Made by a program: the position numbers and the translations under genes | Shown here: piece after piece, positions 14,714-23,125 of the stretch | Position numbering within the stretch: position 1 is the stretch's first letter | How the letters are laid out: each line of letters begins with the position of its first letter | The notes under the pieces: model-generated | The model's input: only the letters and a program-made list of their open reading frames with translations | The model's database searches: none | Told to the model about the DNA's origin: nothing | Origin: Planctomycetaceae bacterium | GTDB taxonomy: Bacteria > Planctomycetota > Planctomycetia > Pirellulales > Thermoguttaceae | DNA: 64,000 bases | NCBI GenBank assembly: GCA_021372005.1 | Contig: JAJFVC010000051.1 | Span: 1 to 64,000 of the forward strand | Direction of reading: 5' to 3'

Positions 14714-14742
14714 CAAACTCCTCAGCTTAACATCTCCTGTTT

Positions 14743-14771
14743 ATTATGGTGTGGTGCGGCGGTTGGAGCAA
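14743..14771 (-). promoter_or_regulatory. Candidate promoter for the metal-efflux operon
   Basis: On the minus strand TTGCTC (14771-14766) and CATAAT (14748-14743) are separated by 17 bp. Transcription would begin about 25 nt upstream of the start of the Cys/His-rich protein. No MerR-type dyad was recognised around the spacer. Confidence 0.45.
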
Positions 14772-14828
14772 GATCGTTTTTTGTTGCCCGGCGGCGTCGT
14801 TCCCGACGAACACTCAAGAAAACACGCA

Positions 14829-14863
14829 GGGGAAGGGACCGTTTTTCGCGGCGACCCTTCCCC
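14829..14863. terminator. Intrinsic-type hairpin behind the small lipoprotein gene
   Basis: Arms GGGGAAGGG (14829-14837) and CCCTTCCCC (14855-14863) pair perfectly, with ACAC/GTGT extending the stem. A T-rich run (TTTTTTG) follows on the plus strand and GTGTTTTC follows on the minus strand, so it could work in both directions. It lies about 60 bp past the stop of the lipoprotein gene and separates it from the metal operon promoter. Confidence 0.7.
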
Positions 14864-14925
14864 GGTGTGTTTTTTGTTCGATTTCGAACGGCCAAAGACT
14901 CCCACCATCAGGCGGGTTTCTCAGG

Positions 14926-15117
14926 CTACTTTTTCTCGGCTGCCGCAGGTTTTGCAGCCTCACCCTCGGTCTTCGTTGCCGCCTTCGTCTCGCCGCCTGT
15001 GGCCGAAGCCGCCGGTTGTTTGTCTGCCGGCGCCTTGTCGGACTTCGTCGGTTGGCAACCAACCGCACAGAACAGCCCCAAGCTCACAACCACCGCAAAC
15101 GCCAACAACTTTTTCAT
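14926..15117 (-). CDS. Small Ala/Lys-rich lipoprotein
   Basis: 63 residues: a lysine-start signal peptide (MKKLLAFAVVVSLGLFCAVGC) with a lipobox-like AVGC at residues 18-21, then a short hydrophilic tail rich in Ala, Lys and Glu. It is probably lipidated at Cys21 and anchored in a membrane; the tail is too simple to suggest a function. A good AAGGTG ribosome-binding site precedes the ATG. It forms its own unit between a promoter candidate and a hairpin terminator, and such small lipoproteins are common and abundant in planctomycetes. Confidence 0.75.
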   Translation of the reverse strand: MKKLLAFAVVVSLGLFCAVGCQPTKSDKAPADKQPAASATGGETKAATKTEGEAAKPAAAEKK

Positions 15118-15534
15118 GATTCACCTTTTTTCTGAGTTAATTCATGTGGCCTTTTGACGCGAGGCTGGGCACGATCCCGCCTGCCGTTCCACCAAATGTT
15201 AACTACTTGATAATTATTCCACAAGAACCTGGTCGGGGTAAGGATTTTGCTTTTCACGGCGGATTTTTTTACTTCCTTCGGGTGGAAAAATTTTGCCAGT
15301 CGACAAAACCCGGCAATGCGGCGCTCGTAGAGATTCAAGCCGCCGGCTGCCGTGCACGCCATTGTGGATTTTAGGTCGAGTTGCGTTGGTTTGTTAGAAT
15401 GGGGTAAATGGATTGTTTTGGGTGAATACGCAAGCGTCAAGGACGATAAAGTTCTCCTAAACCCATTCAACGCGTCCTACCGAAAAGAAAAATGTCGGAG
15501 CGGCTGCGCCGCAATCTAACCACAGGGGGGACGT
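15118..15534. other. 417-bp intergenic region between divergent small exported-protein genes
   Basis: No gene was accepted here. A minus-strand open frame over 15114-15470 has no family resemblance and overlaps the lipoprotein promoter. The region is AT-richer than its surroundings and contains the lipoprotein promoter at 15196-15224 and a -10-like TAGAAT near 15395 in the plus direction. Confidence 0.5.
15196..15224 (-). promoter_or_regulatory. Candidate promoter for the small lipoprotein gene
   Basis: On the minus strand TTGTGG (15224-15219) and TAACAT (15201-15196) are spaced by 17 bp, with an AT-rich spacer. The expected leader is about 70 nt. Confidence 0.45.
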
Positions 15535-15912
15535 ATGAAACGGTTAGCCATTGGCTTGGCGTTTTTCTTATTGTTGCCGGCGACTTTCGTTCGCGCCGAA
15601 AAGCCCATGGCCAACAATGGGCTTGGGCTCAACAACACGGTTGCGGCCGGCGAGTTGAAGGCCACGCCCGAGATGTGGTTCTACGATCAAGCGATGCGGC
15701 GCTACAACGATCCGAAGTTTGCGGTTCGTGAAAACGCGGCCGCCCGAGCGATGCAACGAGAACGACGTCTCGAAGCCCGACAATGGTTCGGGCTCTCGAA
15801 CAGCCGGCCCATCGCGTCTAGCGATCCGTTCAATGGCGAGGCTTATTCGCCGCATTGGGTCGCGGGGCCGGGCTATTATCCTTCGCGCTGGAACGGCGTC
15901 AACATGCCGTGA
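15535..15912 (+). CDS. Small secreted planctomycete-type protein of unknown function
   Basis: 125 residues with a clear signal peptide (MKRLAIGLAFFLLLPATFVRA) and probable cleavage after FVRA. The mature part has a charged middle (RENAAARAMQRERRLEARQWFG) and a conserved-looking GLSNSRPIASSDPF, followed by SPHWVAGPGYYPSRW. I recognise the SNSRP plus SPxW layout from uncharacterised planctomycete proteins but know no function. The ATG is preceded by CAGGGGGGACGT. It is followed 1 bp later by a convergent gene. Confidence 0.7.
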   Translation: MKRLAIGLAFFLLLPATFVRAEKPMANNGLGLNNTVAAGELKATPEMWFYDQAMRRYNDPKFAVRENAAARAMQRERRLEARQWFGLSNSRPIASSDPFNGEAYSPHWVAGPGYYPSRWNGVNMP

Positions 15913-15913
15913 T

Positions 15914-17212
15914 TCAGGCGGGATGACGGTTGATTTCGCGTCGTCGAATTCGGGTGGCGATCATCCAAAGCGCTGCGCACGCCGCCAGCCATTGGCCTAG
16001 ATATCCGTAATAGGCGAAATAGAAAGCCTGTTTGAGCCATTCGGTGCCGACGGCTAAAAAACCCGCTTCGGTGCGCCACCAGCGGCTTGTCGAAAAATCG
16101 TCGCTGGGAGCGGACACGAATGTGATTTGCCAGGTGAATTCGCCTAGGGTTCGGTCGAACACCCAGCGACTTCGGCGGACATGGAAATCATTTGTGACGA
16201 CCAGCACACGAGCCTTGGGGTGCGATTCCAGAAAAGTCGCCAAGGCCCGAGCCTCATCGTAGGTCGTCGTGGCCTGGGCCGGCAGAATTGTAATGCGATC
16301 GGCGTCCACGCCGCGATGGATCATTGCCTGACGATTGATCTCGTGGGTCGGCGGCAATCCCAACTCTTGGGCATGCGGCGAGGGTTTCGTTTCGGTGATC
16401 AAGACTCGATCGGCCTGGCCCGATCGCACCAGCGCGGCCGCCGCGAACGGTCGTGTGTTTTCGTCACCGTTCAGCACCAGCACGTAGTCGGTGTGCGGCA
16501 ACGTCGGCGGCGCGCTGCGGAGAGCCTCGGCTTCATAGTGATCGCAGTCGACGTTGGCCGAGATCGAGCCGCTTGAACCGATCCACTTGCGATAGCAGCC
16601 AAGGAGCCAGTTCCATCCGAACGCCTTGTAGCCGTCGCGGCTTTTCCACCAGTTTGTCTCGTTGAATCGCCGGTCGGGGAGCGGTCGAATCCGCACGCGG
16701 GTCGATTGGTCTCGGTCGAGAACGGCGTTTAGCGCCGACCGAAGGGCCGCCGTCCGAAAGGCGTTGCCCATCAGCGCCAGGGAATCGTCGGGATGTGCGG
16801 CAAGCCATCGCTTCAGCGATTGAGCCACGGCCCAATCGTCGTTGCCATCGGTCTGAATCGTCGCAATGGCTTCTGATGGAACGCCGCGGGATGCGAGTTG
16901 GCGACGGCTGAAGGCGTCGCATGGTGTGACAATGCCAAGTTGTTCGAGTCGATCGGGACGTGAGGCGATCACCAAAACGTGAATTGGCCGCGACGCTTGC
17001 TCACGATACAACTGCGCGGCGGCGTCGTAAGACCGATCGCCGTCGGGACCATGGTTCCAATGGAGCAGTCCCACATAGGAGAACCGGCCCAACGGTTCGT
17101 TCGCGAGCAACCGTTGGGCCGACATCCGCAACGCCGGCCCATGAAAAGCCAAACCCGCCAGAACAACGACCCCTAGCGCCGCCCAAACCCGTCGCTTGAC
17201 CTTAGTCGTCAC
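15914..17212 (-). CDS. Tandem DUF218 (YdcF/ElyC-like) membrane protein
   Basis: 432 residues. The C-terminal half (about 225-400) is a full DUF218 domain: DYVLVLNGDENTRPFAAAALV, ATTTYDEARALATFLE, VVTNDFHVRRSRWVF and STSRWWRTEAGFLAVGTEWLK. The N-terminal half (about 45-220) repeats the same plan in diverged form, with VLVIASRPDRLEQLG, SLALMGNAFRTAALRSAL and NETNWWKSRDGYKAFGWNWL. A transmembrane helix is found at each end. DUF218 proteins act in envelope and polysaccharide metabolism (ElyC/SanA/YdcF), exact reaction unknown. The gene lies 31 bp downstream of a PEP-CTERM gene, which suggests an envelope or exosortase-related role. Confidence 0.8.
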   Translation of the reverse strand: MTTKVKRRVWAALGVVVLAGLAFHGPALRMSAQRLLANEPLGRFSYVGLLHWNHGPDGDRSYDAAAQLYREQASRPIHVLVIASRPDRLEQLGIVTPCDAFSRRQLASRGVPSEAIATIQTDGNDDWAVAQSLKRWLAAHPDDSLALMGNAFRTAALRSALNAVLDRDQSTRVRIRPLPDRRFNETNWWKSRDGYKAFGWNWLLGCYRKWIGSSGSISANVDCDHYEAEALRSAPPTLPHTDYVLVLNGDENTRPFAAAALVRSGQADRVLITETKPSPHAQELGLPPTHEINRQAMIHRGVDADRITILPAQATTTYDEARALATFLESHPKARVLVVTNDFHVRRSRWVFDRTLGEFTWQITFVSAPSDDFSTSRWWRTEAGFLAVGTEWLKQAFYFAYYGYLGQWLAACAALWMIATRIRRREINRHPA

Positions 17213-17243
17213 GTTCGGATGCTCTCGATCTCATCACGCCACG

Positions 17244-18059
17244 CTAGGCAACTTGCGCGGATCGACGCTTGTGCCACGTTCGGCCGAGCAAAAACAGAGC
17301 GCCGATGCTGACAAGCGCCAGCGTGCTCGGCTCGGGCACTTGTTGGGCGCCCACTTCGATGTCGACCAATTTTTTGGCGATAAAGGCGCTGCTGGTCAAC
17401 TCGCTCACGGCGAACAGCGAATTGTCGAACGTCAGCGTAGCTTGCGTGACCAGACCATCGGTGATGCCCGCCGCCGCCAACACGTCGCGTTCCGCCGCCA
17501 AGATGTCGTCCGTGTCAAAGACGACGGAAAGCGACCAACTGTCGGTGCCATTGCCGTCGGAGACCAAGTTGTAGCTGGCGTTGTCGCGCAGCGTCGTCGT
17601 GATCGGGTTGATGGCGATCCCGTTGACTTCGCTGATCCGCAACAGCGCGGAAACGGTGGCAGACACTTGCGTTGTGGTACTGCCAACGCCGCTGAGCGTA
17701 TAGTCACCGTACTCATGGATGGCGACTGAAGTAATTCCGTAGCCGTCGTTGGCCGTCAGGTCCGTAGTGAGCTGGCCGTCGACCATGTCGCAGCCCAGCT
17801 TGCCCATCGTGAACGCGCCGAAACCATCGGGGACAAAGGAAAGCGAATTCATCGCAACCGAAGGGGCGCCATACAAAGCCGTATCACTGGTGAGTGAACC
17901 TTCCCGAACATCCTGGAAAGTTATGTCAGCTCCGACAAAATTGCCGTAATCGCGGTAGTACTTATAGCTACCCGCCGAAGCAACGCAAGAGAAACCCAAA
18001 ACAACAAGGGTTGTAAAGGCGCAAACCAGCGCCCGCCGCGTCAGATTTTGGAATCGCAC
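17244..18059 (-). CDS. PEP-CTERM sorting-domain protein
   Basis: 271 residues with a signal peptide (ALVCAFTTLVVLGFSCVASAG), a beta-rich, Ser/Thr/Asp-rich body, and a C-terminal exosortase signal: VPEPSTLALVSIGALFLLG followed by RTWHKRR. The protein is expected to be exported, cut at the PEP motif and probably glycosylated or attached to extracellular polymer. The body has no family I recognise. Neighbours are a DUF218 protein, a NusG-like factor and a glycosyltransferase, consistent with the usual link of PEP-CTERM proteins to exopolysaccharide production. The exosortase itself is not in the window. Confidence 0.88.
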   Translation of the reverse strand: MRFQNLTRRALVCAFTTLVVLGFSCVASAGSYKYYRDYGNFVGADITFQDVREGSLTSDTALYGAPSVAMNSLSFVPDGFGAFTMGKLGCDMVDGQLTTDLTANDGYGITSVAIHEYGDYTLSGVGSTTTQVSATVSALLRISEVNGIAINPITTTLRDNASYNLVSDGNGTDSWSLSVVFDTDDILAAERDVLAAAGITDGLVTQATLTFDNSLFAVSELTSSAFIAKKLVDIEVGAQQVPEPSTLALVSIGALFLLGRTWHKRRSAQVA

Positions 18060-18245
18060 CGCTGCCTCCTGGGTCTTAACCCGATGTTTTACTAATATGC
18101 CTGACTGGAAAAAAACTCAGTGCCGACTTATTTTTGCTAAACCACCATCAACAATTCGGCCCGAGAACTACCGCGATTGTAGTGAAAATGACTTTTTCGT
18201 CAAGCATTTGACCGACATTTCTAGGGGGGATCCCCAATTTTTTCT

Positions 18246-18803
18246 TTACTCGATCGGATCCAGCATGAAGTCATCGATCTCAACCGATGCACCCTTTTGG
18301 AGGAAGTTGACGCGCACCAAGAGCCTTGTCTCCCCGCGGCGCTTCAGTACCGCGCCTTCCAACCCGGCAAAGGCCCCTGAGCGAACCCGTACCTTTTGGC
18401 CAGGCGCCAGACGGCTTTCGACGGTCAACGGTGCGTTAGAAGCGATAAGCTGGTGAAGTTGGCGAAGATCGAAAAGCAGTTCGTCTGGATTTTCGACCAA
18501 CAAAATGCGAGAAATCCGGTTCGTCGTTAAGGCCCGGATGCGCTCCTCTTCTGTCCCAAAGAGAAAAAGATACCCCGCAAACAGAGGGGACATTGATGTT
18601 CGACGCCGCCCTTGCGAGATGTTGGTTTTTCGGACCAACGGCAAATAGAAAGGGATGCGATAGCGCCACAATTCCCGGGCCAGCGATTTCTCTTGTCGAG
18701 CCTTGGTGTAAATAGCGAGCCACTGGCGGCCAGGCAGATCTGCCAATCCAGCGTCCAGTAGTGTTTCGGGATAAAGGCTTGGTTCTTCCTTAAGGATCGG
18801 CAT
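18246..18803 (-). CDS. NusG-like specialised transcription elongation factor (RfaH/LoaP-type)
   Basis: 185 residues. The NusG N-terminal domain (about 25-115) shows QWLAIYTKARQEKSLARELW, FYLPLVRK and MSPLFAGYLFLFG; a C-terminal KOW domain shows GQKVRVRSGAFAGLEGAV. RfaH, LoaP and UpxY proteins of this type bind RNA polymerase at particular operons, often polysaccharide clusters, and suppress termination. Here the gene diverges from a glycosyltransferase gene and follows the direction of a PEP-CTERM gene. It lacks the extra residues of housekeeping NusG and lies away from ribosomal protein genes, so a specialised paralogue is more likely. Its target operon cannot be told. Confidence 0.85.
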   Translation of the reverse strand: MPILKEEPSLYPETLLDAGLADLPGRQWLAIYTKARQEKSLARELWRYRIPFYLPLVRKTNISQGRRRTSMSPLFAGYLFLFGTEEERIRALTTNRISRILLVENPDELLFDLRQLHQLIASNAPLTVESRLAPGQKVRVRSGAFAGLEGAVLKRRGETRLLVRVNFLQKGASVEIDDFMLDPIE

Positions 18804-19097
18804 GGCAAGACTTGCTGGTTTTCAAAGGCAAGGCCGCGTCTATAGGCTGGTCTCATCGTACCTGGCGCCGACCGGAGCGTCAACGCACAAGCCGATCTGC
18901 AGGCCGGTGACCCGACTCGCTGTTTCCTCAATTTTTCCCGATTGGGTTGCACAACAAGGGGTGGGATTGCCGATAAGGTGCGCAAGCTTTAACGGCAATT
19001 TGACGACAAAAAGGAATGCATTAGTCTTACTGCGTTGTGTGGATTGCCCATCCTTTTTCTTTTTGGTTATTCAACTGTGTGGATGTGGAGAGGTCCG

Positions 19098-21920
19098 ATG
19101 CTTGCGTATGATCGACGATCCAGCAGCACACCGTCGTTGCGGGTGATTCGGCAGGAGGATTTCGCGGCGTCTTCGTCGTCCCGGGCTATTTTGTTGTCGT
19201 CCTTTGCCAGCGGCGCGACCGGAGGGCGACGGATCGGTACGGCAGGCTATTCGTACGATTTCGTCGCAAAACTGTTCGCCCCGTTGTTTCAGCGATTGGG
19301 CAAACTCACCGAGATTCAGAACCCATGTCAGGATTTGGCTCAGGCGGTGAACGCGGCTCGGCAAGAGGGGCTCGATCCGGTGCATGTGATTTTTCGTCCG
19401 TTTCAAGAGGCCCATCTTAGTCCGACGGTTCGCAACGTGGTCGTGCCTGCTTGGGAGTTCCCCGATATCCCCAATGAAGCGTTCGACGGCAATCCGCAAA
19501 ACGACTGGGTGGCCACGGCCAACCGGTGCGCGATGGTGTTGGTGGGCGGACCGTTCACGGCCCGGGCTTTGGAGTCGGCGGGGGTTCGGACGCCAATTCG
19601 GATCGTGGCGGTGCCGACGCCGGAAGCATATTTTGACATGCCGCGTTGGCGCTCTGACCGTCGCACCGCCTTGAATTGCTCGCCATATGTTTTTCCGCAA
19701 ACGGACATGCAAGCTTCCGGATCGCCGATGGTTGTTGCTGTGCCGTCGTCGCCGTCCTGGCGCGAGAGGCTTCGCGTGTGGGCGATGCACGGCTATCGGC
19801 GTTGGGTCAAGCCGTGTCTGCCCGGTCGACTGAAAACGGTGGTTGGCGCCGCGTTAAAGGCCGGTTGGGGTGCATGGCGTCATGCAGCAATTGCATGTCC
19901 TCGCGATCGGTGGCTCGATTTGGACGGCGTGGTTTATACGAGCGTCTTCAATCCGATCGATGGCCGCAAAAACTGGCAAGACATGATCACGGCGTTTCTT
20001 TGTGCGATGCGCGACCGTGAAGATGCGACGTTGGTGATGAAGCTGGCCAACAACGATCCGGCGGTCGTCGGACAAGTGGTCGATTTTTATCGCCGTTTGG
20101 ACTACGCGCATCGCTGCCGCGTGGTGATTGTGCCGGACTTTTTGGACGAGGCCGACATGTTGGAGTTGGCCCGCGCCAGCACGTATTATTTGACCACCAC
20201 GCAGGCCGAAGGCAATTGTCTGCCGTTGATGAATTATTTGGCGGCCGGGCGACCGGGCATCTCAGCGTCGCATTCGGCCATCGCGGACTATTTCGATGCG
20301 GACGTCGGGTTCGTCGTCGAGTCGCATCCGGCGCCGTGCGCTTGGCCGCAGGATTCACGATTGCGTTGGCGAACCACCTGGCATCGATTGAACTGGTCGT
20401 CGTTGGTCGACCAAATTTGCGAAAGCTATCGAATTGCCAAGGAAGATCGGGCGTGCTATGACCGGATGGCGTCGGCCGCTCGAAAACGCATGACGCGGTT
20501 CGCCCATCCCGACGTGGTGGCCGGCCAGTTGCAGTCGGCCTTGGACGAATTGGATGCATGTGGCGCCTCGTCGTCGGAGACGGAGGAGTCGCGAACGGTT
20601 CTTCCGATGCACGCCGACATCGACCATGACGAGGCGCAGCTGGTGTTTTCGGCCCAACCGGCGGCTTGTTCCGAAATCGCCCCGCAGGACGCCATTGTGC
20701 CGTTTCGCCGCGATGTGGCGGATCTTGTTCCGAGCAAGGAGCGGTCTGTTCTCGCGTCTTGCCGGTTGCGGCTTCACCAGCCGCCGGCCACACGCGTGGT
20801 GGTCAGTTTGTTGAATTTCCGCCCGGGAAAAATCGGCGGCACCGAGACCTATTTGCGGGAGCTCGTAAACCGGCTGCCCGACGTCGGACGACAACATGAA
20901 GTCATTCTGTTGATGGACCGCGATCTGGCGTCGCAAAATCTTTTTCCCGGCATGCAGCGGGCCGTGGTCGATTACAGCGCCCGGCAGATTTTCGGCATGC
21001 GAGCGCTGGAGGCCGCCGGGCCATACCGCGCCAAGGGCGTGGAACGCGTCCTTGAAGGGCTTCGGCCCGACGTCGTGTTGTTCCCGCAGCAGTCGATCTT
21101 TCCCAAAATGGTCGAGGCCCCCTGCGCGCTGGTCGTTCACGATCTGTACCATTTGGTGTTGCCGCAATATCTCACGCCGGTGCAGCGGATGTTTCGTCGG
21201 CGGAGCTACGCCTATGCGATGGCACGAGCGGATCGGATCATCGCCATCTCCGAGTTCACCAAGAACATGATTCTCGAACATTGCGACGTGTCGGCCGATC
21301 GCATCGACGTTGTGCCGCACGGATGGGAACCCTGTCCAATCGAAGACTGCGAGACCGGCGAACTTCCCGATCGCCCCTACGTATACTTTCCCGCCATCAC
21401 TCGGCCGCACAAAAACCATCGAACGCTGTTGGAGTCGATCGCGCTGTTGAAGGCCCAGGGGCGCTTTGACGATCAACTGGTGTTGTCGGGCATCCAGACT
21501 CCCTACTGGAAAGAGCTGCAACGGCAGATCCATCGCTTGGGGCTCGACGACACGGTCCGGCATCTGGGCTATGTGTCGTATTCGCGTGTGCGGCAATTGT
21601 ATCACGGAGCCCGATGCGTCGTGTTTCCTTCGTTGTTCGAGGGGTTTGGGCTGCCGGTCATGGAGGCCTTCGAGGCCGGCAAGAAAATTTTAGTCTCTCG
21701 GCTTGAAATCTTCGGCGAACTGGGTATCCCCTCGCGATTTCAAATCGACTTCTCCGATCCCGATCAACTGGACCGCGCATTGCGAGAACCCGGCGTGACG
21801 CTGCTGACCAAACGTCCCTGGAGCTGGAACGAGTCGGCCGCTGCAACGATCGCCGCCTTGGATCGGACCGCCCGGATCGAATTGCAGCCGGCTCAGTGGT
21901 CGTTGGCCCGCGCGGCGTAA
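19098..21920 (+). CDS. Two-domain GT4-type glycosyltransferase
   Basis: 940 residues made of two GT-B glycosyltransferases in one chain. The first half (about 30-500) ends with TTTQAEGNCLPLMNYLAAG, where the second acidic residue of the EX7E motif is replaced. The second half (about 570-925) is a standard GT4: NFRPGKIGGTETYLRELVN, HDLYHLVLP, ISEFTKNMILEH, PAITRPHKNH and the intact EX7E in FEGFGLPVMEAFEAG. It probably transfers sugars from nucleotide sugars onto an envelope polysaccharide or lipid carrier in the cytoplasm. The ATG at 19098 follows GAGAGGTCCG; the frame is open 21 codons further upstream. It diverges from the NusG-like gene. Confidence 0.9.
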   Translation: MLAYDRRSSSTPSLRVIRQEDFAASSSSRAILLSSFASGATGGRRIGTAGYSYDFVAKLFAPLFQRLGKLTEIQNPCQDLAQAVNAARQEGLDPVHVIFRPFQEAHLSPTVRNVVVPAWEFPDIPNEAFDGNPQNDWVATANRCAMVLVGGPFTARALESAGVRTPIRIVAVPTPEAYFDMPRWRSDRRTALNCSPYVFPQTDMQASGSPMVVAVPSSPSWRERLRVWAMHGYRRWVKPCLPGRLKTVVGAALKAGWGAWRHAAIACPRDRWLDLDGVVYTSVFNPIDGRKNWQDMITAFLCAMRDREDATLVMKLANNDPAVVGQVVDFYRRLDYAHRCRVVIVPDFLDEADMLELARASTYYLTTTQAEGNCLPLMNYLAAGRPGISASHSAIADYFDADVGFVVESHPAPCAWPQDSRLRWRTTWHRLNWSSLVDQICESYRIAKEDRACYDRMASAARKRMTRFAHPDVVAGQLQSALDELDACGASSSETEESRTVLPMHADIDHDEAQLVFSAQPAACSEIAPQDAIVPFRRDVADLVPSKERSVLASCRLRLHQPPATRVVVSLLNFRPGKIGGTETYLRELVNRLPDVGRQHEVILLMDRDLASQNLFPGMQRAVVDYSARQIFGMRALEAAGPYRAKGVERVLEGLRPDVVLFPQQSIFPKMVEAPCALVVHDLYHLVLPQYLTPVQRMFRRRSYAYAMARADRIIAISEFTKNMILEHCDVSADRIDVVPHGWEPCPIEDCETGELPDRPYVYFPAITRPHKNHRTLLESIALLKAQGRFDDQLVLSGIQTPYWKELQRQIHRLGLDDTVRHLGYVSYSRVRQLYHGARCVVFPSLFEGFGLPVMEAFEAGKKILVSRLEIFGELGIPSRFQIDFSDPDQLDRALREPGVTLLTKRPWSWNESAAATIAALDRTARIELQPAQWSLARAA

Positions 21921-21958
21921 CGTCGATCCGTCTCATGGCGACCGTATCGGCGGACTGT

Positions 21959-23125
21959 TCAACGTTTCGGCTGATAGTTGCAGTCCGGGTCCGATGCCAG
22001 ATAGTCGCCGGTCAAGGCCATGGCCCGGGCGCGACTGCCGCCGCAGACGTGGCGATATTCGCAGACGCCGCAGCGGCCTCGGAACCGATCCGGATCGCGC
22101 AACGCCCGAAAGACCGGATGATTCTGATACACCTCGATCAGCGAGTGATCGGGAAATCGCCCGCATCGGATCGGCAGAAAACCGGCCGGATAGATCTCGC
22201 CGGTGTGGCCGACGAACAAGACGCCCTTGCCGTCGCCGACCCCCAACGGCGCTCGGCGCCGCAAAGGTCGCGCACCGTGCGGGCCCGCCAGCGGATCACC
22301 GCCCTGCTGCAACACATAGCGGCGATAGTGCGGCGCCTCGGTCGTTTTGATCGCGTAGGGCCGTCGTTGCGATTGACGCCAAAGCCGCTCGAACACCGCT
22401 TCGTACTCGTCGGGCGAAATTCGTTGTTCCTCGACGCCGCGTCCGACGGGCACCAGAAAAAACACCGACCACATGGCGATGCTCAGTCTGGCCAGTTGCT
22501 CGGCCATCGCGTCGATTTGATCGACGTTGCGCCGGGTGACGGTCGTGTTCAGTTGAACCGGCATCCGCAGCGTCCGGGCGTCGGCCAGCATCTGCATCGT
22601 CCGATCGAAGCTGCCCGGCCACCCGCGAAACGCATCGTGAGTGGCGGCGTCGACGCCGTCCAGGCTGATGCCCAACCGATCGGCGCCGGCGTCGCGCGCG
22701 GCGGCCAATGCCTCGAACGTGGCCAGCGGCGTGGCGGCCGGCGTCAGCGCGACTTGCAACCCGACGGATCGGGCGTGGCGAATCAACTCGAACAGATCGG
22801 GCCGCTTCAACGGATCGCCGCCGGTCAACACCAACGTCGGACGCCGCGGAAAACCGGCCGCCTGATCGAACAACGCTTTGGCCTGGTCCGTTGAAAGTTC
22901 GCCGGGCGCGGGCCGTTCTTGAGCCGAGGCGCGGCAATGTTTGCAGACCAAGTCGCAGGCCTGCGTTGTCTCGTAATAGAACATCAACGGGCTCGTGCCG
23001 AAATCGTTCGCGGTATATTCCTGAGCGTGTGCGATCGTTTTTGTCCTTAGGGTTGGAGAGGTCAACCGCTTGATTTTAGGGGGTTGATTGGATTTGTTGG
23101 ACCACGACGTCATCAAACTCGACAT
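21959..23125 (-). CDS. Radical SAM/SPASM protein (TIGR04053-like)
   Basis: Up to 388 residues. The radical SAM core has YETTQACDLVCKHCRASAQ, giving the CxxxCxxC that binds the SAM [4Fe-4S] cluster, then LVLTGGDPLKRPD and LGISLDGVD. The C-terminal SPASM region has GEIYPAGFLPIRCG, CGVCEYRHVCGGSRARA and a final CNY, ligands for auxiliary clusters. The N-terminal FGTSPLMFYYETT resembles the NirJ/AhbD-like TIGR04053 family. Its substrate is unknown. The start is uncertain: the ATG used here overlaps the end of the upstream gene by 50 bp, while a TTG at 23065 would remove the overlap but has a weak ribosome-binding site. Confidence 0.85.
   Translation of the reverse strand: MSSLMTSWSNKSNQPPKIKRLTSPTLRTKTIAHAQEYTANDFGTSPLMFYYETTQACDLVCKHCRASAQERPAPGELSTDQAKALFDQAAGFPRRPTLVLTGGDPLKRPDLFELIRHARSVGLQVALTPAATPLATFEALAAARDAGADRLGISLDGVDAATHDAFRGWPGSFDRTMQMLADARTLRMPVQLNTTVTRRNVDQIDAMAEQLARLSIAMWSVFFLVPVGRGVEEQRISPDEYEAVFERLWRQSQRRPYAIKTTEAPHYRRYVLQQGGDPLAGPHGARPLRRRAPLGVGDGKGVLFVGHTGEIYPAGFLPIRCGRFPDHSLIEVYQNHPVFRALRDPDRFRGRCGVCEYRHVCGGSRARAMALTGDYLASDPDCNYQPKR

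Noticed and set aside
15114-15470. 118-codon minus-strand frame
   Set aside because: It overlaps the lipoprotein promoter and start region and has no similarity or good ribosome-binding site.
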